Shown here in pieces: positions 52,077-61,826 of a stretch of DNA of 64,000 nt. The position numbers and the translations under genes are program-made. The notes below the pieces were generated by a model. The model was not told the DNA's origin and did not search any database. It worked only from the letters and a program-made list of their open reading frames with translations. The stretch comes from Acidobacteriota bacterium (GTDB lineage Bacteria > Acidobacteriota > Holophagae > Acanthopleuribacterales > Acanthopleuribacteraceae). Every line of letters starts with the position of its first letter. Within the stretch, counting starts at the first letter, position 1. The DNA lies in NCBI GenBank assembly GCA_020637335.1, contig JACJWC010000008.1, forward strand, positions 124,001 to 188,000. The letters run 5' to 3'.

Positions 52077-52288
52077 CGCAGCCCTCCTGGTCGGTTCCTA
52101 CGGACGCCGAATAGGGCATCAACATAGATGATTTGGGGTCTGATGTAAAGCGGGGCAAGGCTTTGAGCACCTTTCTCCGAGACCGGGTCCATATGGATTT
52201 TCTGCTTTTTTGTGTTTCATGCGGGACTAAAGGAAAAGCTGCCTTTTCCCGAAAGGTGTCACATAGGGCGCGTTTCTTTGGTGGTGGC

Positions 52289-55200
52289 ATGGGCGAGGAA
52301 AAAAACGTCAAAGTTCAGGAGTATCGACCCACCCAAATTCTGCACTTCCGGATTATTGAAACCCTGGGGCAGGGTGGGAATGGTACCGTGTTTCGCGCAT
52401 TTGACCAGAAACGCGCTGAAGTGGTTGCTCTGAAAACCTTACGCAACCCGACCGAAGTGACGTCCAGCCGCTTTAAACGCGAATTTTTTGCCCTCAAAAA
52501 CCACCAACACGCCGGCATCGTTCAGGTCTTTGACGAATTCTTTGACCACGACCCACCGTTTTTCACCATGGAATGGATCAAAGGCAAGACCTTGAGCCAA
52601 ATGTTAGATGACATGGAGCGAAACCCCCTGGTTTTTAACACCAAAGACCGCGAACGGTTCGCCATCCGGCTGGGCATTCAGGTGTGCGAGATTTTGGAGT
52701 ACATCCACAGCTTTGAGGAAATTCATCGCGACCTCAAGCCCGACAACTTGTTTGTCAACCTCAATGGCACGGATTTACTGGCTGAATTCTCGGTCAAGAT
52801 GGTCGATTTCGGTTTGCTGAAACAACTCGGCGAAAACAAAGCGCACGATACACAGGGCGACATGATTGTTGGCACTGTGCACTACCTCAGCCCGGAGCAA
52901 GCGCGCTCACAGAGTCTGGATGCGCGATCCGATCTTTACAGTTTGGGCGTCATTCTGTATCGCATTCTGGCCTTACGGTTACCCCACGAAGCGCCCGATG
53001 TCGTCGGTTACCTGTTCAAAACCGTGTTTGAGAATCCAACTCCATTAATGGATCTGGTTCCCGATGTCGACCCGGGCTTAGCCCACCTGGTCGACCGAAT
53101 AATGGCCAAGAAAATGGCCGATCGGCCACCGACCGCCAAAGCCCTAAAACAGAGCCTACTCCACCTCCTCAACCCCGAGATCCCCGATGAAGTCGTTGAT
53201 CTCAGCTCCGAAGACTTGTTCGATTTGTTCAGTGCGCCGCTCCTGGTTCCGACTTTTTCAGGCCATGAATCGGTTTTGCGCCATTTGGAACAATCTGCAC
53301 GCAAACTCAATGCGTTGCGTATCCTGGCCATTCAAGGTCAGGCCGGATCGGGCAAATCCGAATTGTTGCGCACCTGGCGGACCCGGGTCAGCGATCCGCG
53401 CGTCACCTTCCTCAGTTTGGAGTTTCGCGAGGAAACCTTTATTAACCAGGACCCTGTCGGACTCCTGGTCGATTCGCTGATCCAATCGCTCTCCCGTGAC
53501 CAGGTATTGCAACTGTTTAAAGATATTTACCCCTATCTGACCGGGGTGAGCCGACACCTTTCTCACTTTTTTGATGCGCGCAGTGTCGGTAATTTGGAGT
53601 ACCTGCCGCCAGCCAAGAAAATGCAATTGCTGGCCGTAAATGCCGTCAAACTGTTTCAACGGCTCAGCGAACGCGGCCCCGTCTTCTTAATCCTGGATGA
53701 CATCCACTTGGCTCCCGAACGCTTTTTTGGCTGGTTAACCCTGTTCCTGGAGCAGTTTGAAGGCCGGCAGGTGCTAACCTTACTCACCTTTGATGGCGAA
53801 CGGGAATCCGTTGCTTTTTCCCGCTTCCGCGCCCGAATTGAAGGGCATCTTAATTACTGGTGCTCTAACCTGGAGCCTTTGGACGAAAAAGCCATGGAGC
53901 AGTTCCTGCTCTCTATGTTGCCTTCTGGCCAAACGCTTAAATTGGAGTCCAAGTTCCTGAAAACGTTCCGCACCCGAACGCAAGGCAATCCCTTTTGCGC
54001 CATTGAGCTGTTCACGCGTCTTTATGATGAAAAACATTTGGTGTATTCGCGGGGGCGGATCGGCGTCAATGACGAACGTCTATTGCACCAACCTTTGACC
54101 ATGGACCAAGCGTTGCTCGCTAAGATGGAGCAATTACCAGAGGCTGCGGCCAATATGTTGCGGGTCGCGTCCATTTTTGGGACTCGCTTCCCGTTTCGTT
54201 GGCTTAATCAAACCCTGGGCTGGGCGGATGAGAAATTCCATCAGACGATTCACACTTTACTGGTGGGCGGCTTCCTGGAAGAACTGTCCGATGAGGAACA
54301 CGAATTGCGTTTCCGTGTGGATGGCTTCGCCCGCCTGATTTACCAGCACATCCCTGAGGCAGAACGCACGTTGCTGCATCAACGTATCGCCAAGACTTTG
54401 GAAACCCAAATCAGTCGCGAAGACGTGAATGGCATGGAAATCTTGGCCTATCATTACGAACGCTGCCAGAACCTTGTGCGCACCATTAAATACCAGTACC
54501 TGGCCGGGTGCCGCTCGCTTGAATTACAGGATCCTGACAAAGCAATTGCCCTTTTCCAAAAATGCCTCAAGTCTTTGGAACAGGCCCATAACCACTACAC
54601 GCAAAACCTGGTCCACCTCAAAATGGCAGAGGTTTATCAGATGAATGGTCAAGTCGATTTGGCGCTGGAATCCTACACCAAAGTCCTCGATTTGCCGCAC
54701 CTTTCCAAGATTGAAAAGTATCGGGTCCATCGCGGCCGGTTCCACTGTTTCCTGGAACGCGACTTAATCGACAAAGCCTACAAGGAAGCCATGGAAATGG
54801 AGGAGCTAGGTGCCCAATTGGGGACCAAAGTGCGGGCTGAATCCTGGGTCCTGGTCGGTCAGGCGACTTGGCTGCACAAAGCCGATGGCCGGTTGTGGGC
54901 GCAGAATATTGCCAAGGCCAAGACCCTGCAGCCCGAGATGGAAGGGCTGCCCGAACTGGAAACCCTGGCTAAATTGCTTAGCAACGATGTGGTCTCGGCG
55001 GCCAAACGCATAAAGTTCCTGATCAAAAACAACTACCAGCCGCGTTTCAAATTACTGATTCAGTTTGCCTTAATTCGTTTTGCAGCAGGTCACCTGGACA
55101 AGGCCCTCAACCTGCTCAAAAGCAATCATCGCGACTCCATTGATAACCTTCCACCCATAATCATGGTGCTGCAAGGGTTGATGACCTATCGCGTGCGACG

Positions 55201-55819
55201 ACTTCTTGCACCCGATCATTCTGCGGATGAGTACCTCAATATTGCCTTGCGTTACGTGGAGCGTTTTGAGTTGAACAGTTATGATTGCTGGATTTATCTC
55301 AACCACGCCGAACAGCTCCTGTGGGAACGCAAAACCGAAGAAGCACGCAATGTGTTGGCGGGAAAACCTGTACCCAATCGACAATTCGAACGCTATTGGG
55401 CGGCGTGCCTGCAGGTCCAGGCCGCTTTTGAGACGGGTACCCCACCCGAGAATCGTTACCTCGAAATCTTTCGCCAAATCCCCTTCGATACCCAGACCTT
55501 TTTCCCTTTGCAAGTCGCTTGGCTTTTGGCCAAAACCAGTGAATCGCTGTTGCCGCTTAATTTGGACGGACCCAAAACCCTGAAAAACCTGAAAGTTGCC
55601 GTGGGTCTGGCCCGAACATTGGGTTTAAATCTTTATCTCAGCCTTCTGTTAGATGCGATCATTCGCCTGTATGAACATCTCAAACAGCCAGAAAAAGCGA
55701 CCGAATGTCGTACAGAATTGGTGCAATTGCAAGCAAATTTGTTTGGTGATCGACCGCCCCCGCCATTCAGTAGCGAAACGCCGGAACACTTGCAAGTGCC
55801 CTCAACCCACACGCTCTGA
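52289..55819 (+). CDS. Serine/threonine protein kinase fused to AAA-type ATPase and TPR repeats
   Basis: This 1176-residue signalling protein has a complete Hanks-type kinase domain: G-loop GQGGNGTVF, Lys 49 in VALKTL, HRDLKPDN with Asp 148, DFG with Asp 173, and GTVHYLSPEQARSQSLDARSD. A STAND/AAA-like ATPase follows, with Walker A GQAGSGKSE near residue 350 and Walker B VFLILDDIHLA. A winged-helix-like stretch precedes a long TPR region (about 720-1150, FQKCLKSLEQAHNHYTQNLVHLKMAEVY...). This is the PknK-like/predicted-ATPase layout. No transmembrane segment or HTH output domain is obvious, so it is probably a cytosolic phospho-relay scaffold. ATG 52289 follows GGTGGTGG; the open frame upstream (to 52133) lies in the ileS promoter region. 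Confidence 0.9.
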   Translation: MGEEKNVKVQEYRPTQILHFRIIETLGQGGNGTVFRAFDQKRAEVVALKTLRNPTEVTSSRFKREFFALKNHQHAGIVQVFDEFFDHDPPFFTMEWIKGKTLSQMLDDMERNPLVFNTKDRERFAIRLGIQVCEILEYIHSFEEIHRDLKPDNLFVNLNGTDLLAEFSVKMVDFGLLKQLGENKAHDTQGDMIVGTVHYLSPEQARSQSLDARSDLYSLGVILYRILALRLPHEAPDVVGYLFKTVFENPTPLMDLVPDVDPGLAHLVDRIMAKKMADRPPTAKALKQSLLHLLNPEIPDEVVDLSSEDLFDLFSAPLLVPTFSGHESVLRHLEQSARKLNALRILAIQGQAGSGKSELLRTWRTRVSDPRVTFLSLEFREETFINQDPVGLLVDSLIQSLSRDQVLQLFKDIYPYLTGVSRHLSHFFDARSVGNLEYLPPAKKMQLLAVNAVKLFQRLSERGPVFLILDDIHLAPERFFGWLTLFLEQFEGRQVLTLLTFDGERESVAFSRFRARIEGHLNYWCSNLEPLDEKAMEQFLLSMLPSGQTLKLESKFLKTFRTRTQGNPFCAIELFTRLYDEKHLVYSRGRIGVNDERLLHQPLTMDQALLAKMEQLPEAAANMLRVASIFGTRFPFRWLNQTLGWADEKFHQTIHTLLVGGFLEELSDEEHELRFRVDGFARLIYQHIPEAERTLLHQRIAKTLETQISREDVNGMEILAYHYERCQNLVRTIKYQYLAGCRSLELQDPDKAIALFQKCLKSLEQAHNHYTQNLVHLKMAEVYQMNGQVDLALESYTKVLDLPHLSKIEKYRVHRGRFHCFLERDLIDKAYKEAMEMEELGAQLGTKVRAESWVLVGQATWLHKADGRLWAQNIAKAKTLQPEMEGLPELETLAKLLSNDVVSAAKRIKFLIKNNYQPRFKLLIQFALIRFAAGHLDKALNLLKSNHRDSIDNLPPIIMVLQGLMTYRVRRLLAPDHSADEYLNIALRYVERFELNSYDCWIYLNHAEQLLWERKTEEARNVLAGKPVPNRQFERYWAACLQVQAAFETGTPPENRYLEIFRQIPFDTQTFFPLQVAWLLAKTSESLLPLNLDGPKTLKNLKVAVGLARTLGLNLYLSLLLDAIIRLYEHLKQPEKATECRTELVQLQANLFGDRPPPPFSSETPEHLQVPSTHTL

Positions 55820-55938
55820 CTTGCGCACAAATAGCGACGAGGCCTATGATTCATTTGCGAGCCTTTTGGGGCTCTGTGATCTGCATCACAGGGTTAAGTC
55901 GATCCGCTGCGTAAATTTCCTGATAAGGGAGGTTTTCC

Positions 55939-56580
55939 TTGAAGATTGAAGAACTGTTGCAGCGCGATGATTTGTCTGGCATGAACCTGAGTGGGTTCTC
56001 GCTGGGCCACTGCGATTTGAGCGGCAAATGTTTTCGCGGTGCCGACCTCTCTTTTGCACATTTGGGCTGCAGCCTGTTGCGCGGATCCGATCTGCGCAAC
56101 GCCAACTTGCGCCACGCTAATTTGGGTGCTGCCGATTTGACGGGCGCCGACTTGCGTTACTCCGACCTGCGCTCAGCCAATTTGTCGGGCGCCATCCTCT
56201 TGGGTGCAGACTTACGGGAATCCATGCAGGACGAGCCGCTGGCCTCCTCCGGACCGCTGCTTGTTCCGCATCTCGATCTGGAAGAAACAGAAGCTTTTTC
56301 TCAAGCCAAGGACGATGGTTTTTTTCCGCTTCAGCACTGGGGCCACCAGTACCAATTAGCAACAGGAGAAACGCTGTATAAAAGCCCAATCATGTGGCCG
56401 CAAATCAAACGCAAATTGGGCGGATTGATCTTCGGCGATACGCAAACTTTTAAAGAAGTGCGCTTGGTCCAACAATACAAACACTACAGCCAATGGGCCT
56501 ATATGCTCAGCCGAACCGGATTTGAACGGGTTATGAACAGCCTTGGGCTCAAGGTTGCGCCCAAATCGACCGTCAGCTAA
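55939..56580 (+). CDS. Pentapeptide-repeat protein
   Basis: This 213-residue protein begins at TTG 55939 after GGGAGG. Residues about 12-95 are roughly sixteen pentapeptide repeats with the A(D/N)LXX pattern (CFRGADLSFAHLGCSLLRGSDLRNANLRHANLGAADLTGADL), which fold into a quadrilateral beta-helix. The C-terminal 110 residues (ALASSGPLLVPHLDL-like linker, then QHWGHQYQLATGETLY and FKEVRLVQQYKHYSQWAYML) are not recognised. No signal peptide is seen. Some pentapeptide proteins mimic DNA and protect gyrase, but nothing here shows that role. The gene lies 119 bp after the kinase-ATPase gene in the same direction. Confidence 0.85.
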   Translation: MKIEELLQRDDLSGMNLSGFSLGHCDLSGKCFRGADLSFAHLGCSLLRGSDLRNANLRHANLGAADLTGADLRYSDLRSANLSGAILLGADLRESMQDEPLASSGPLLVPHLDLEETEAFSQAKDDGFFPLQHWGHQYQLATGETLYKSPIMWPQIKRKLGGLIFGDTQTFKEVRLVQQYKHYSQWAYMLSRTGFERVMNSLGLKVAPKSTVS

Positions 56581-56886
56581 ATCAATCCCGTCTTGCCGTT
56601 CATTTCTACGGCGTTTGACCCATTGAAATCAGTGGCTTGGCTATAAAGTCTTTAAGGTTGGTAAGGTCCTTAAAGATACGATGAACGGGAGGCTCGGGTT
56701 TGGGGCGCGTGCTTAGTGAAGGGCCGGCAACCTTGAAACCTTCCTTCGCCGCGGCAGTTGGCATAAATGACGTGCTGCTAGCCTGCAAGAGAATTGCTCC
56801 TGACAGAAGATGGCAGGAGTCAGCCCTCGTCGGGCTTTTCCTCAGAGCCGAATCTGTTTATGCTAGCCTGATTTCGGGGAGGAAAA
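56581..56886. other. Intergenic region upstream of the AlkC-like gene
   Basis: This 306-bp gap holds a perfect 9-bp inverted repeat (56649-56676) and no supported gene. The open frames in it are extensions of frames overlapping the next gene. Confidence 0.5.
56649..56676. promoter_or_regulatory. AT-rich perfect inverted repeat
   Basis: TCTTTAAGG and CCTTAAAGA form a perfect 9-bp inverted repeat with a 10-base spacer, 210 bp upstream of the AlkC-like gene. It could be an operator or an RNA hairpin at the end of the pentapeptide gene transcript; no T-run follows. Confidence 0.35.
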
Positions 56887-57999
56887 ATGGCAGAAGCACT
56901 GAAAGACCAATATGGACCCGCCATCTACCAACGGATGGCCGTGCAGATCCAATCGGTTTGGCCCGATTTTCCGCAAGATGTTTTCCTGGCCCATGCGGCG
57001 GAACAGTTTGAAAACAAATCCTTAATGGATCGGGCTCGCGCCATTGCACTCGCGCTTGGCGAAACCCTGCCCGTGGACTTTCAACATGCGGCTTCCATTA
57101 TAAAAGCCTGCTTGGGGCCCATTGTGGAACCGCAAGAAGTTCAGGGCATGGCCCCGTTTTATTACCTGCCTTTCAGCCTATTTGTAGCGGATCGTGGGTT
57201 GCCCCATTTCGAAACAGCCATGCAAGTGCAACATGCGTTAACTCAACGATTCTCCTGCGAGTTCAGTATTCGGACCTTTTTGCAGCACATGCCTGAGCAG
57301 ACTTTGGCCGTTTTAGCGGCCTGGACCCGTGATCCCAGTCCGCATGTGCGGCGCTTGGTCTCGGAAGGGACTCGTCCGCGTTTGCCTTGGGCGACTCGTT
57401 TACCTCAGTTCCAGGCCGATCCACGCCCGGTTTACCCGCTGCTGTGTGCTCTTCGAGATGATTCGTCCCTGTATGTGCGCCGATCCGTCGCTAACCATTT
57501 AAACGACATCGCCAAAGACCATCCGGCCATGTTACTGGATTGGTTGGAAGATTGGGCTCAGCAAGCACCGCCGACACGTCAATGGGTCATTCGTCATGCT
57601 TTGCGCAGCCTGATTAAACAGGGCCATCCTCGTGCTTTGAGCCTGCTCGGGTTTGGCGATGCACAAGGATTGCTCGTGGATTCGGTAAACGTATCACCCT
57701 CCCAAGTACCGGTTGGCCAAAAGGTTCACTTTTCCTGTCGCTGTACCAACCAAACGAACGAAACGAAAGCGGTCGTGTTCGACTTCCAGATCCACTTCCA
57801 AAAAGCGCGAGGCCAGACCCAAGCCAAGGTTTTTAAATGGACGACGCGGGAGTTGGCGCCCGGTGAGGCGGTGGTGCTCAGCAAACACTTTGAACTGGCC
57901 CAACGCACAACCCGCGTGCTCTACCCAGGCCAACACAGCATCGACGCCCTGATCAACGGCAAGCCCCACCCACTCGGCCACTTCACCCTCCAAGCCTAA
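56887..57999 (+). CDS. AlkC-type 3-methyladenine DNA glycosylase with Ig-like domain
   Basis: This 370-residue protein consists of HEAT-like helical repeats (residues 1-255), ending in the strongly conserved block VSEGTRPRLPWA, YPLLCALRDDSSLYVRRSVANHLNDIAKDHP and WVIRHALRSLIKQGHPRAL. A C-terminal beta-sandwich follows (about 265-370, NVSPSQVPVGQKVHFSCRCTNQT...). The helical DNA-alkylation repair fold plus an Ig-like domain is the AlkC architecture, which removes 3-methyladenine and 3-methylcytosine. AlkD lacks the Ig-like domain, so AlkC is the better match. The ATG follows GGGGAGGAAAA directly upstream. It is a single gene between a pentapeptide gene and a repeat element. Confidence 0.88.
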   Translation: MAEALKDQYGPAIYQRMAVQIQSVWPDFPQDVFLAHAAEQFENKSLMDRARAIALALGETLPVDFQHAASIIKACLGPIVEPQEVQGMAPFYYLPFSLFVADRGLPHFETAMQVQHALTQRFSCEFSIRTFLQHMPEQTLAVLAAWTRDPSPHVRRLVSEGTRPRLPWATRLPQFQADPRPVYPLLCALRDDSSLYVRRSVANHLNDIAKDHPAMLLDWLEDWAQQAPPTRQWVIRHALRSLIKQGHPRALSLLGFGDAQGLLVDSVNVSPSQVPVGQKVHFSCRCTNQTNETKAVVFDFQIHFQKARGQTQAKVFKWTTRELAPGEAVVLSKHFELAQRTTRVLYPGQHSIDALINGKPHPLGHFTLQA

Positions 58000-58365
58000 A
58001 CAGCCAACACGGTTAATTTTTTTTGGACCACGAATGAACACCAATGCACACTAATGGCGGGATACCAATTCCCATTAATGTACACTGCCTTTTTTAAAAA
58101 TCAAAAATCTCATATCTTTGGATGTTTCTTGAATCTGCGCTGATGTCAGGTAAGGCGTCAAATCCGGGAAATTTTCTGGAGTTTCATTTTCTTCGCTTTA
58201 GCAAATTTAAGGTTATGTGCCCGGTTTTTGGCTACGACTGCTTTGGGATCGATTTTTGAGCATTCCATGTCCTGTTCGTGTGCATTCGTGTCCATTGGTG
58301 GTTCAAATTAAAGCGATGTGTGGTTCAACTTGCTCGGTTCTTCCGGGCTGTGCTGTAATGGCGGC
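58000..58365. other. Intergenic region dominated by a terminal-inverted-repeat element
   Basis: This 366-bp gap contains the 58022-58307 element and no supported gene. The element's right end lies about 60 bp before the dehydrogenase start. Confidence 0.6.
58022..58307. repeat. MITE-like element with 30-bp terminal inverted repeats
   Basis: Left end 58022-58051 (starting TTTGGACCACGAATG, ending CAATGCACAC) and right end 58278-58307 are inverted copies matching at 26 of 30 positions. TTAATTT-like bases extend the match outward on both sides. The interior (226 bp) has no coding frame. The end sequence, with its GTGTGCATTCGTGTCCATTG core, resembles short repeats I recall from many environmental genomes. 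Confidence 0.65.
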
Positions 58366-59526
58366 ATGAAGATGAATGCACTTGTCTTTGACACCCAACG
58401 CGGCTGGGAAACTTCAAAAGGACTTGAAAAAGTTCAAACCGATGCCCCCCGTCTCGAAGAAACTAACGACCCAGAAGACGCCCTGGCTGTGATCGTAAAG
58501 CCCCTGTTTTCAGGCTTTTGCGGAAGTGATCGCGGGATTTGGTACCGCAGCGCCTTTAAAGATATGATCCACCAGTCGCTGGCCCGTGAGGACAAGGCGA
58601 AACGCATAACGGGTCATGAGTTCATCGGTGAAATCGTTGAAATGGGTTCTCTGGTACGCAAACATTTTGGCCTGCGTGAAGGTCAACATGTGGCAGCCGA
58701 ATCGCACATCATCTGCGAGAACTGTTACCAGTGCCAGACCGGTCAAAGCCATGTCTGCACCAACGAAAAGATTTTGGGCATCTCGATTGACGGCTGTTTC
58801 GCTCAATATTTGAAGATACCCGCCAAAATACTGTGGCCGACCAATACCGATAAAATCGATTTGCGGGTCGCCTCCATCCAGGAACCGTTTGGCAATGCGG
58901 TACACCTGTGTACCCAAGCGGATCTGCGCGGAAAAACCGTTATTGTGCTCGGATGCGGTACGATTGGCCTCTTTTCTATCCTGATCGCACGCGAGTGGGG
59001 CGCCTTCAAAATCATTGGTATCGATCCCAATCCGCGGCAACGCGCTATGGCGGAAGCATGCGGTGCTGACGAGGTGCTGGACCTGCCAAAAGTCGATGGG
59101 TCCGCTCATGCGATCAATCACGACTTCGTGCAACAGATCCGGTCCAGCTTGCCGCATCAAGGTGCTGACGTTGTGCTCGAAGTGGCCGGTCTCAATTCGT
59201 CTGTTAACTACGCGCTGGCCTTGGCCCGACGCGGCGGCATGGTCATGTTGTTTGGACTTAAAGGTGGCGTGTTCCAGATCCCCGATTTTGAAAAAATCAT
59301 TATGAACGGGCTGGAAATCAAAGCCGTGGTTGGTCGCCAGGTTTTCCAAACTTGGCATCACACGCGGGCGCTGCTGGAAAATACGCGCAATGGCATCCAG
59401 GACAAGGTGCTGAGGGTCATCCTCAACAATGGCGTGGGAACCGTTATTCCCTTTGATGGATTTCAGGCGGATGCCTTTGAACAAAGCATGTTGGCCCATC
59501 CCAAACTGACATTGCAATTTTCATAA
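58366..59526 (+). CDS. Zinc-dependent dehydrogenase, probably threonine 3-dehydrogenase
   Basis: This 386-residue MDR-family enzyme has the catalytic zinc ligands Cys in [10 protein letters not shown] and His-Glu in [10 protein letters not shown]. The structural zinc lobe is [15 protein letters not shown], and the NAD-binding fingerprint is [22 protein letters not shown]. Sequence alone would allow an alcohol, sorbitol or threonine dehydrogenase. The 10-bp spacing to kbl strongly favours oxidation of threonine to 2-amino-3-ketobutyrate. It is longer than E. coli Tdh (341 residues) because of an N-terminal insert ([13 protein letters not shown]). ATG 58366 is used; ATG 58372 is equally possible. 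Confidence 0.82.
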   Translation: MKMNALVFDTQRGWETSKGLEKVQTDAPRLEETNDPEDALAVIVKPLFSGFCGSDRGIWYRSAFKDMIHQSLAREDKAKRITGHEFIGEIVEMGSLVRKHFGLREGQHVAAESHIICENCYQCQTGQSHVCTNEKILGISIDGCFAQYLKIPAKILWPTNTDKIDLRVASIQEPFGNAVHLCTQADLRGKTVIVLGCGTIGLFSILIAREWGAFKIIGIDPNPRQRAMAEACGADEVLDLPKVDGSAHAINHDFVQQIRSSLPHQGADVVLEVAGLNSSVNYALALARRGGMVMLFGLKGGVFQIPDFEKIIMNGLEIKAVVGRQVFQTWHHTRALLENTRNGIQDKVLRVILNNGVGTVIPFDGFQADAFEQSMLAHPKLTLQFS

Positions 59527-59536
59527 GGAGGATCGG

Positions 59537-60727
59537 GTGTACCAACAAGCCCAGGCCCATTACCAGGCCATTCTCGACCAAATCCAGGCGCAAGGTCTGA
59601 CCAAACGCGAACGCATCATTTCCAGCCCACAGAATCGTCAGATCCAGACCCAATCCGGTGACGTTTTGAATTTCTGCGCCAACAATTATCTGGGATTAGC
59701 GGATCATCCGGCGCTGATTGCTGCGGCCAAGGCTGGTCTCGATTCCCATGGTTTTGGGCTCTCCTCTGTGCGGTTCATTTGCGGCACCCAGGACATTCAC
59801 AAACAACTCGAACAAAAGATTGCCGATTTCCTGCGGATGGAAGACACGATTTTGTATTCCTCATGTTTTGACGCCAATGGCGGACTGTTCGAGACCCTGT
59901 TGGGCGAAGAAGATGCGATCATTTCCGACCAGCTCAATCACGCTTCGATCATTGATGGCGTGCGCCTGTGCAAGGCCAAACGCTTTCGCTACAGCAACGG
60001 CAATATGGCCGAACTCGAACAATGTCTTAAGGATTCGGCTGGGGCAAAAGTACGCATGATCACGACCGACGGTGTTTTTTCTATGGACGGCTACATCGCC
60101 AAACTCGGTGAAATCTGCGATCTGGCCGAAAAGTACGGTGCCATGGTCCATGTGGATGATAGCCATTCCACTGGGTTCATGGGTGCGCACGGTCGTGGAA
60201 CCCATGAACACTGCGGCGTGATGGGCCGAATCGATGTGATTACGAGTACATTGGGTAAGGCGCTCGGCGGCGCGTCTGGTGGGTTCACCACCGGCCGGAA
60301 AGAATTAATAGATCTGTTACGCCAACGGTCGCGGCCTTACCTGTTCTCCAATTCCTTACCGCCCGCCTTGGTTGCGGCTGGAATTAAGGTGCTGGATATG
60401 CTCTCTAGCAGCACGGAACTGCGCGACCGTTTGGAATCCAATACCCGCTATTTCCGCGAGAAGGTGAAAGCAGCCGGTCTCAATATCCTCGAAGGTGTGC
60501 ATCCCATTGTCCCGATCATGATTGGCGATGCGCGGATCGCTTCCGAAATGGCCGATGATCTCTTACAGGAAGGTATTTATGTGATCGGGTTTAGCTACCC
60601 GGTGGTTCCCATGGGTCAAGCGCGGATCCGCGTTCAGATCTCCGCGGGTCATGAGGTCGCGGATTTGGATCGCGCCGTGGCAGCCTTCCATGCAATTGCC
60701 AAAAAGCGGGGTCTGTTGACGTCCTGA
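59537..60727 (+). CDS. kbl: Glycine C-acetyltransferase (2-amino-3-ketobutyrate CoA ligase)
   Basis: This 396-residue PLP enzyme of the alpha-oxoamine synthase family splits 2-amino-3-ketobutyrate with CoA into glycine and acetyl-CoA. The motifs are [31 protein letters not shown], the PLP aspartate in [13 protein letters not shown], and the PLP lysine in [18 protein letters not shown]. The sequence closely follows E. coli-type Kbl. GTG 59537 follows AAGGAGG. It is in operon with the dehydrogenase upstream and overlaps the HNH gene by 1 bp (TGATG). Confidence 0.93.
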   Translation: MYQQAQAHYQAILDQIQAQGLTKRERIISSPQNRQIQTQSGDVLNFCANNYLGLADHPALIAAAKAGLDSHGFGLSSVRFICGTQDIHKQLEQKIADFLRMEDTILYSSCFDANGGLFETLLGEEDAIISDQLNHASIIDGVRLCKAKRFRYSNGNMAELEQCLKDSAGAKVRMITTDGVFSMDGYIAKLGEICDLAEKYGAMVHVDDSHSTGFMGAHGRGTHEHCGVMGRIDVITSTLGKALGGASGGFTTGRKELIDLLRQRSRPYLFSNSLPPALVAAGIKVLDMLSSSTELRDRLESNTRYFREKVKAAGLNILEGVHPIVPIMIGDARIASEMADDLLQEGIYVIGFSYPVVPMGQARIRVQISAGHEVADLDRAVAAFHAIAKKRGLLTS

Positions 60728-61047
60728 TGTCTTTCCTGAATTCTGTAGATGAGGCCACCCAGCGCAAAGAAAAGGAAAAAGCCCGCGAACTGCGGCAAAC
60801 CGCTTGGTGGAAAGGCCAAAAGGGCATGGGTCGCTGTTTTTATTGCCATGGGAAAACACCTGCCGATCAGCTGACCATGGACCATAAGGTCCCCATCGTA
60901 CGCGGTGGGAAAAGTACCAAAAAGAACATTGTCCCGGCCTGCAAGGATTGCAATAACGAAAAAAAGTTCCTGCTCTTGGACGAGTGGATCGTACAACGCG
61001 AGGCCGAAGGTCGGCCGTTGGCTTGTGCGGGTAAGGCCCTGGAATGA
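60727..61047 (+). CDS. HNH endonuclease-like protein
   Basis: This 106-residue protein consists almost entirely of an HNH/zinc-finger nuclease domain: GRCFYCHGK (C-x-x-C), the catalytic MDHKVPIVRGGKSTKKNIV (D-H ... N) and PACKDCNNEKK (second C-x-x-C). The N-terminus is a charged helix (EATQRKEKEKARELRQTAWW). Small HNH proteins of this kind can be nickases, repair or restriction enzymes, or intron remnants. Here the gene is translationally coupled at both ends, to kbl and to plsC, so it looks like a resident gene of the operon rather than a mobile insertion. Confidence 0.85.
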   Translation: MSFLNSVDEATQRKEKEKARELRQTAWWKGQKGMGRCFYCHGKTPADQLTMDHKVPIVRGGKSTKKNIVPACKDCNNEKKFLLLDEWIVQREAEGRPLACAGKALE

Positions 61048-61826
61048 AGGCGATTAAACGTCTTTTTTGGATCGTGTTCAACGCAATCCAGTTGGCGTTT
61101 ACCCTGTCGTGGTCGGTGGTGTTAATCAGCATTGGCGTGCTGCTCGCGTTGATCGGGCTGAAACCGGTCACCCATTGGCTGGCCCGATTCGTCTGGGCGC
61201 CCGGCCTGGTCTACGGCGCAGGTGGTCGGATTCGCGTCCACGGTCAATTGCCAAATAATGGGCCATTTTTTCTCGTGATGAACCATCAAAGTGTCATTGA
61301 CATTCCTGTGGCCATGATGGTCTTCAAGGTCCCGGTCCACTTTATTGTCAAAAAGGAATTGGCCAAAGTTCCCTTTCTGGGTTGGTATATTTGGGCCATG
61401 GACATGGTTTTTGTCGATCGCAAACACCTGAGAGAAGGCTTTAAACAGTTGAAATCGGCGGAGCGATTATTGGCGCGGGGCCGTTCGATTATGTGCTTTG
61501 CGGAAGGGACGCGCAGCCGGGATGGCCGCATCAAAACGTTTAAAAGTGGGTCATTTTTGGTGGCCATTGAGACAAAAATACCCGTCATTCCGGTTTGTAT
61601 TCATGGGGCCAGAGAGGTGTTACCGGCCGGTGGTTTCCGTGTCCGCCCGGGTGTGATCCAGGTTGCAATTGGGTCCCCGATCCCGACCGCTGACCTTCAG
61701 GAAGGCGATCGTAACCAACTCGCATCAGAGGCGTTAGCTTCAGTGCAAGCCATGCAGTTGGCCATGCAATCCGGCCGCGATCCGCACAGCGCACCGCCCA
61801 CCACCCCAGCGCAAGAACACAATTAA
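61044..61826 (+). CDS. plsC: 1-acyl-sn-glycerol-3-phosphate acyltransferase
   Basis: PlsC transfers an acyl chain to lysophosphatidate to make phosphatidic acid at the inner membrane. This 260-residue protein has an N-terminal membrane helix (about 15-38). The catalytic H-x4-D motif is MNHQSVIDIP (His 81, Asp 86), followed by the glycerol-phosphate-binding FAEGTRSRDGRIKTFKSG and the block IPVIPVCIHGAREVLPAG. All are characteristic of the family and of normal length. The start overlaps the HNH stop by 4 bp (ATGA). An intrinsic terminator follows at 61961-61987. Confidence 0.93.
   Translation: MKAIKRLFWIVFNAIQLAFTLSWSVVLISIGVLLALIGLKPVTHWLARFVWAPGLVYGAGGRIRVHGQLPNNGPFFLVMNHQSVIDIPVAMMVFKVPVHFIVKKELAKVPFLGWYIWAMDMVFVDRKHLREGFKQLKSAERLLARGRSIMCFAEGTRSRDGRIKTFKSGSFLVAIETKIPVIPVCIHGAREVLPAGGFRVRPGVIQVAIGSPIPTADLQEGDRNQLASEALASVQAMQLAMQSGRDPHSAPPTTPAQEHN

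Noticed and set aside
52133..52288. N-terminal extension of the kinase gene
   Set aside because: It lies in the divergent promoter gap with ileS; ATG 52289 has a ribosome site and begins just before the kinase domain.
58510..59517. 335-residue open frame antisense to the dehydrogenase
   Set aside because: It is a mirror of a well-supported MDR enzyme gene; it has no recognisable domain and no ribosome site.
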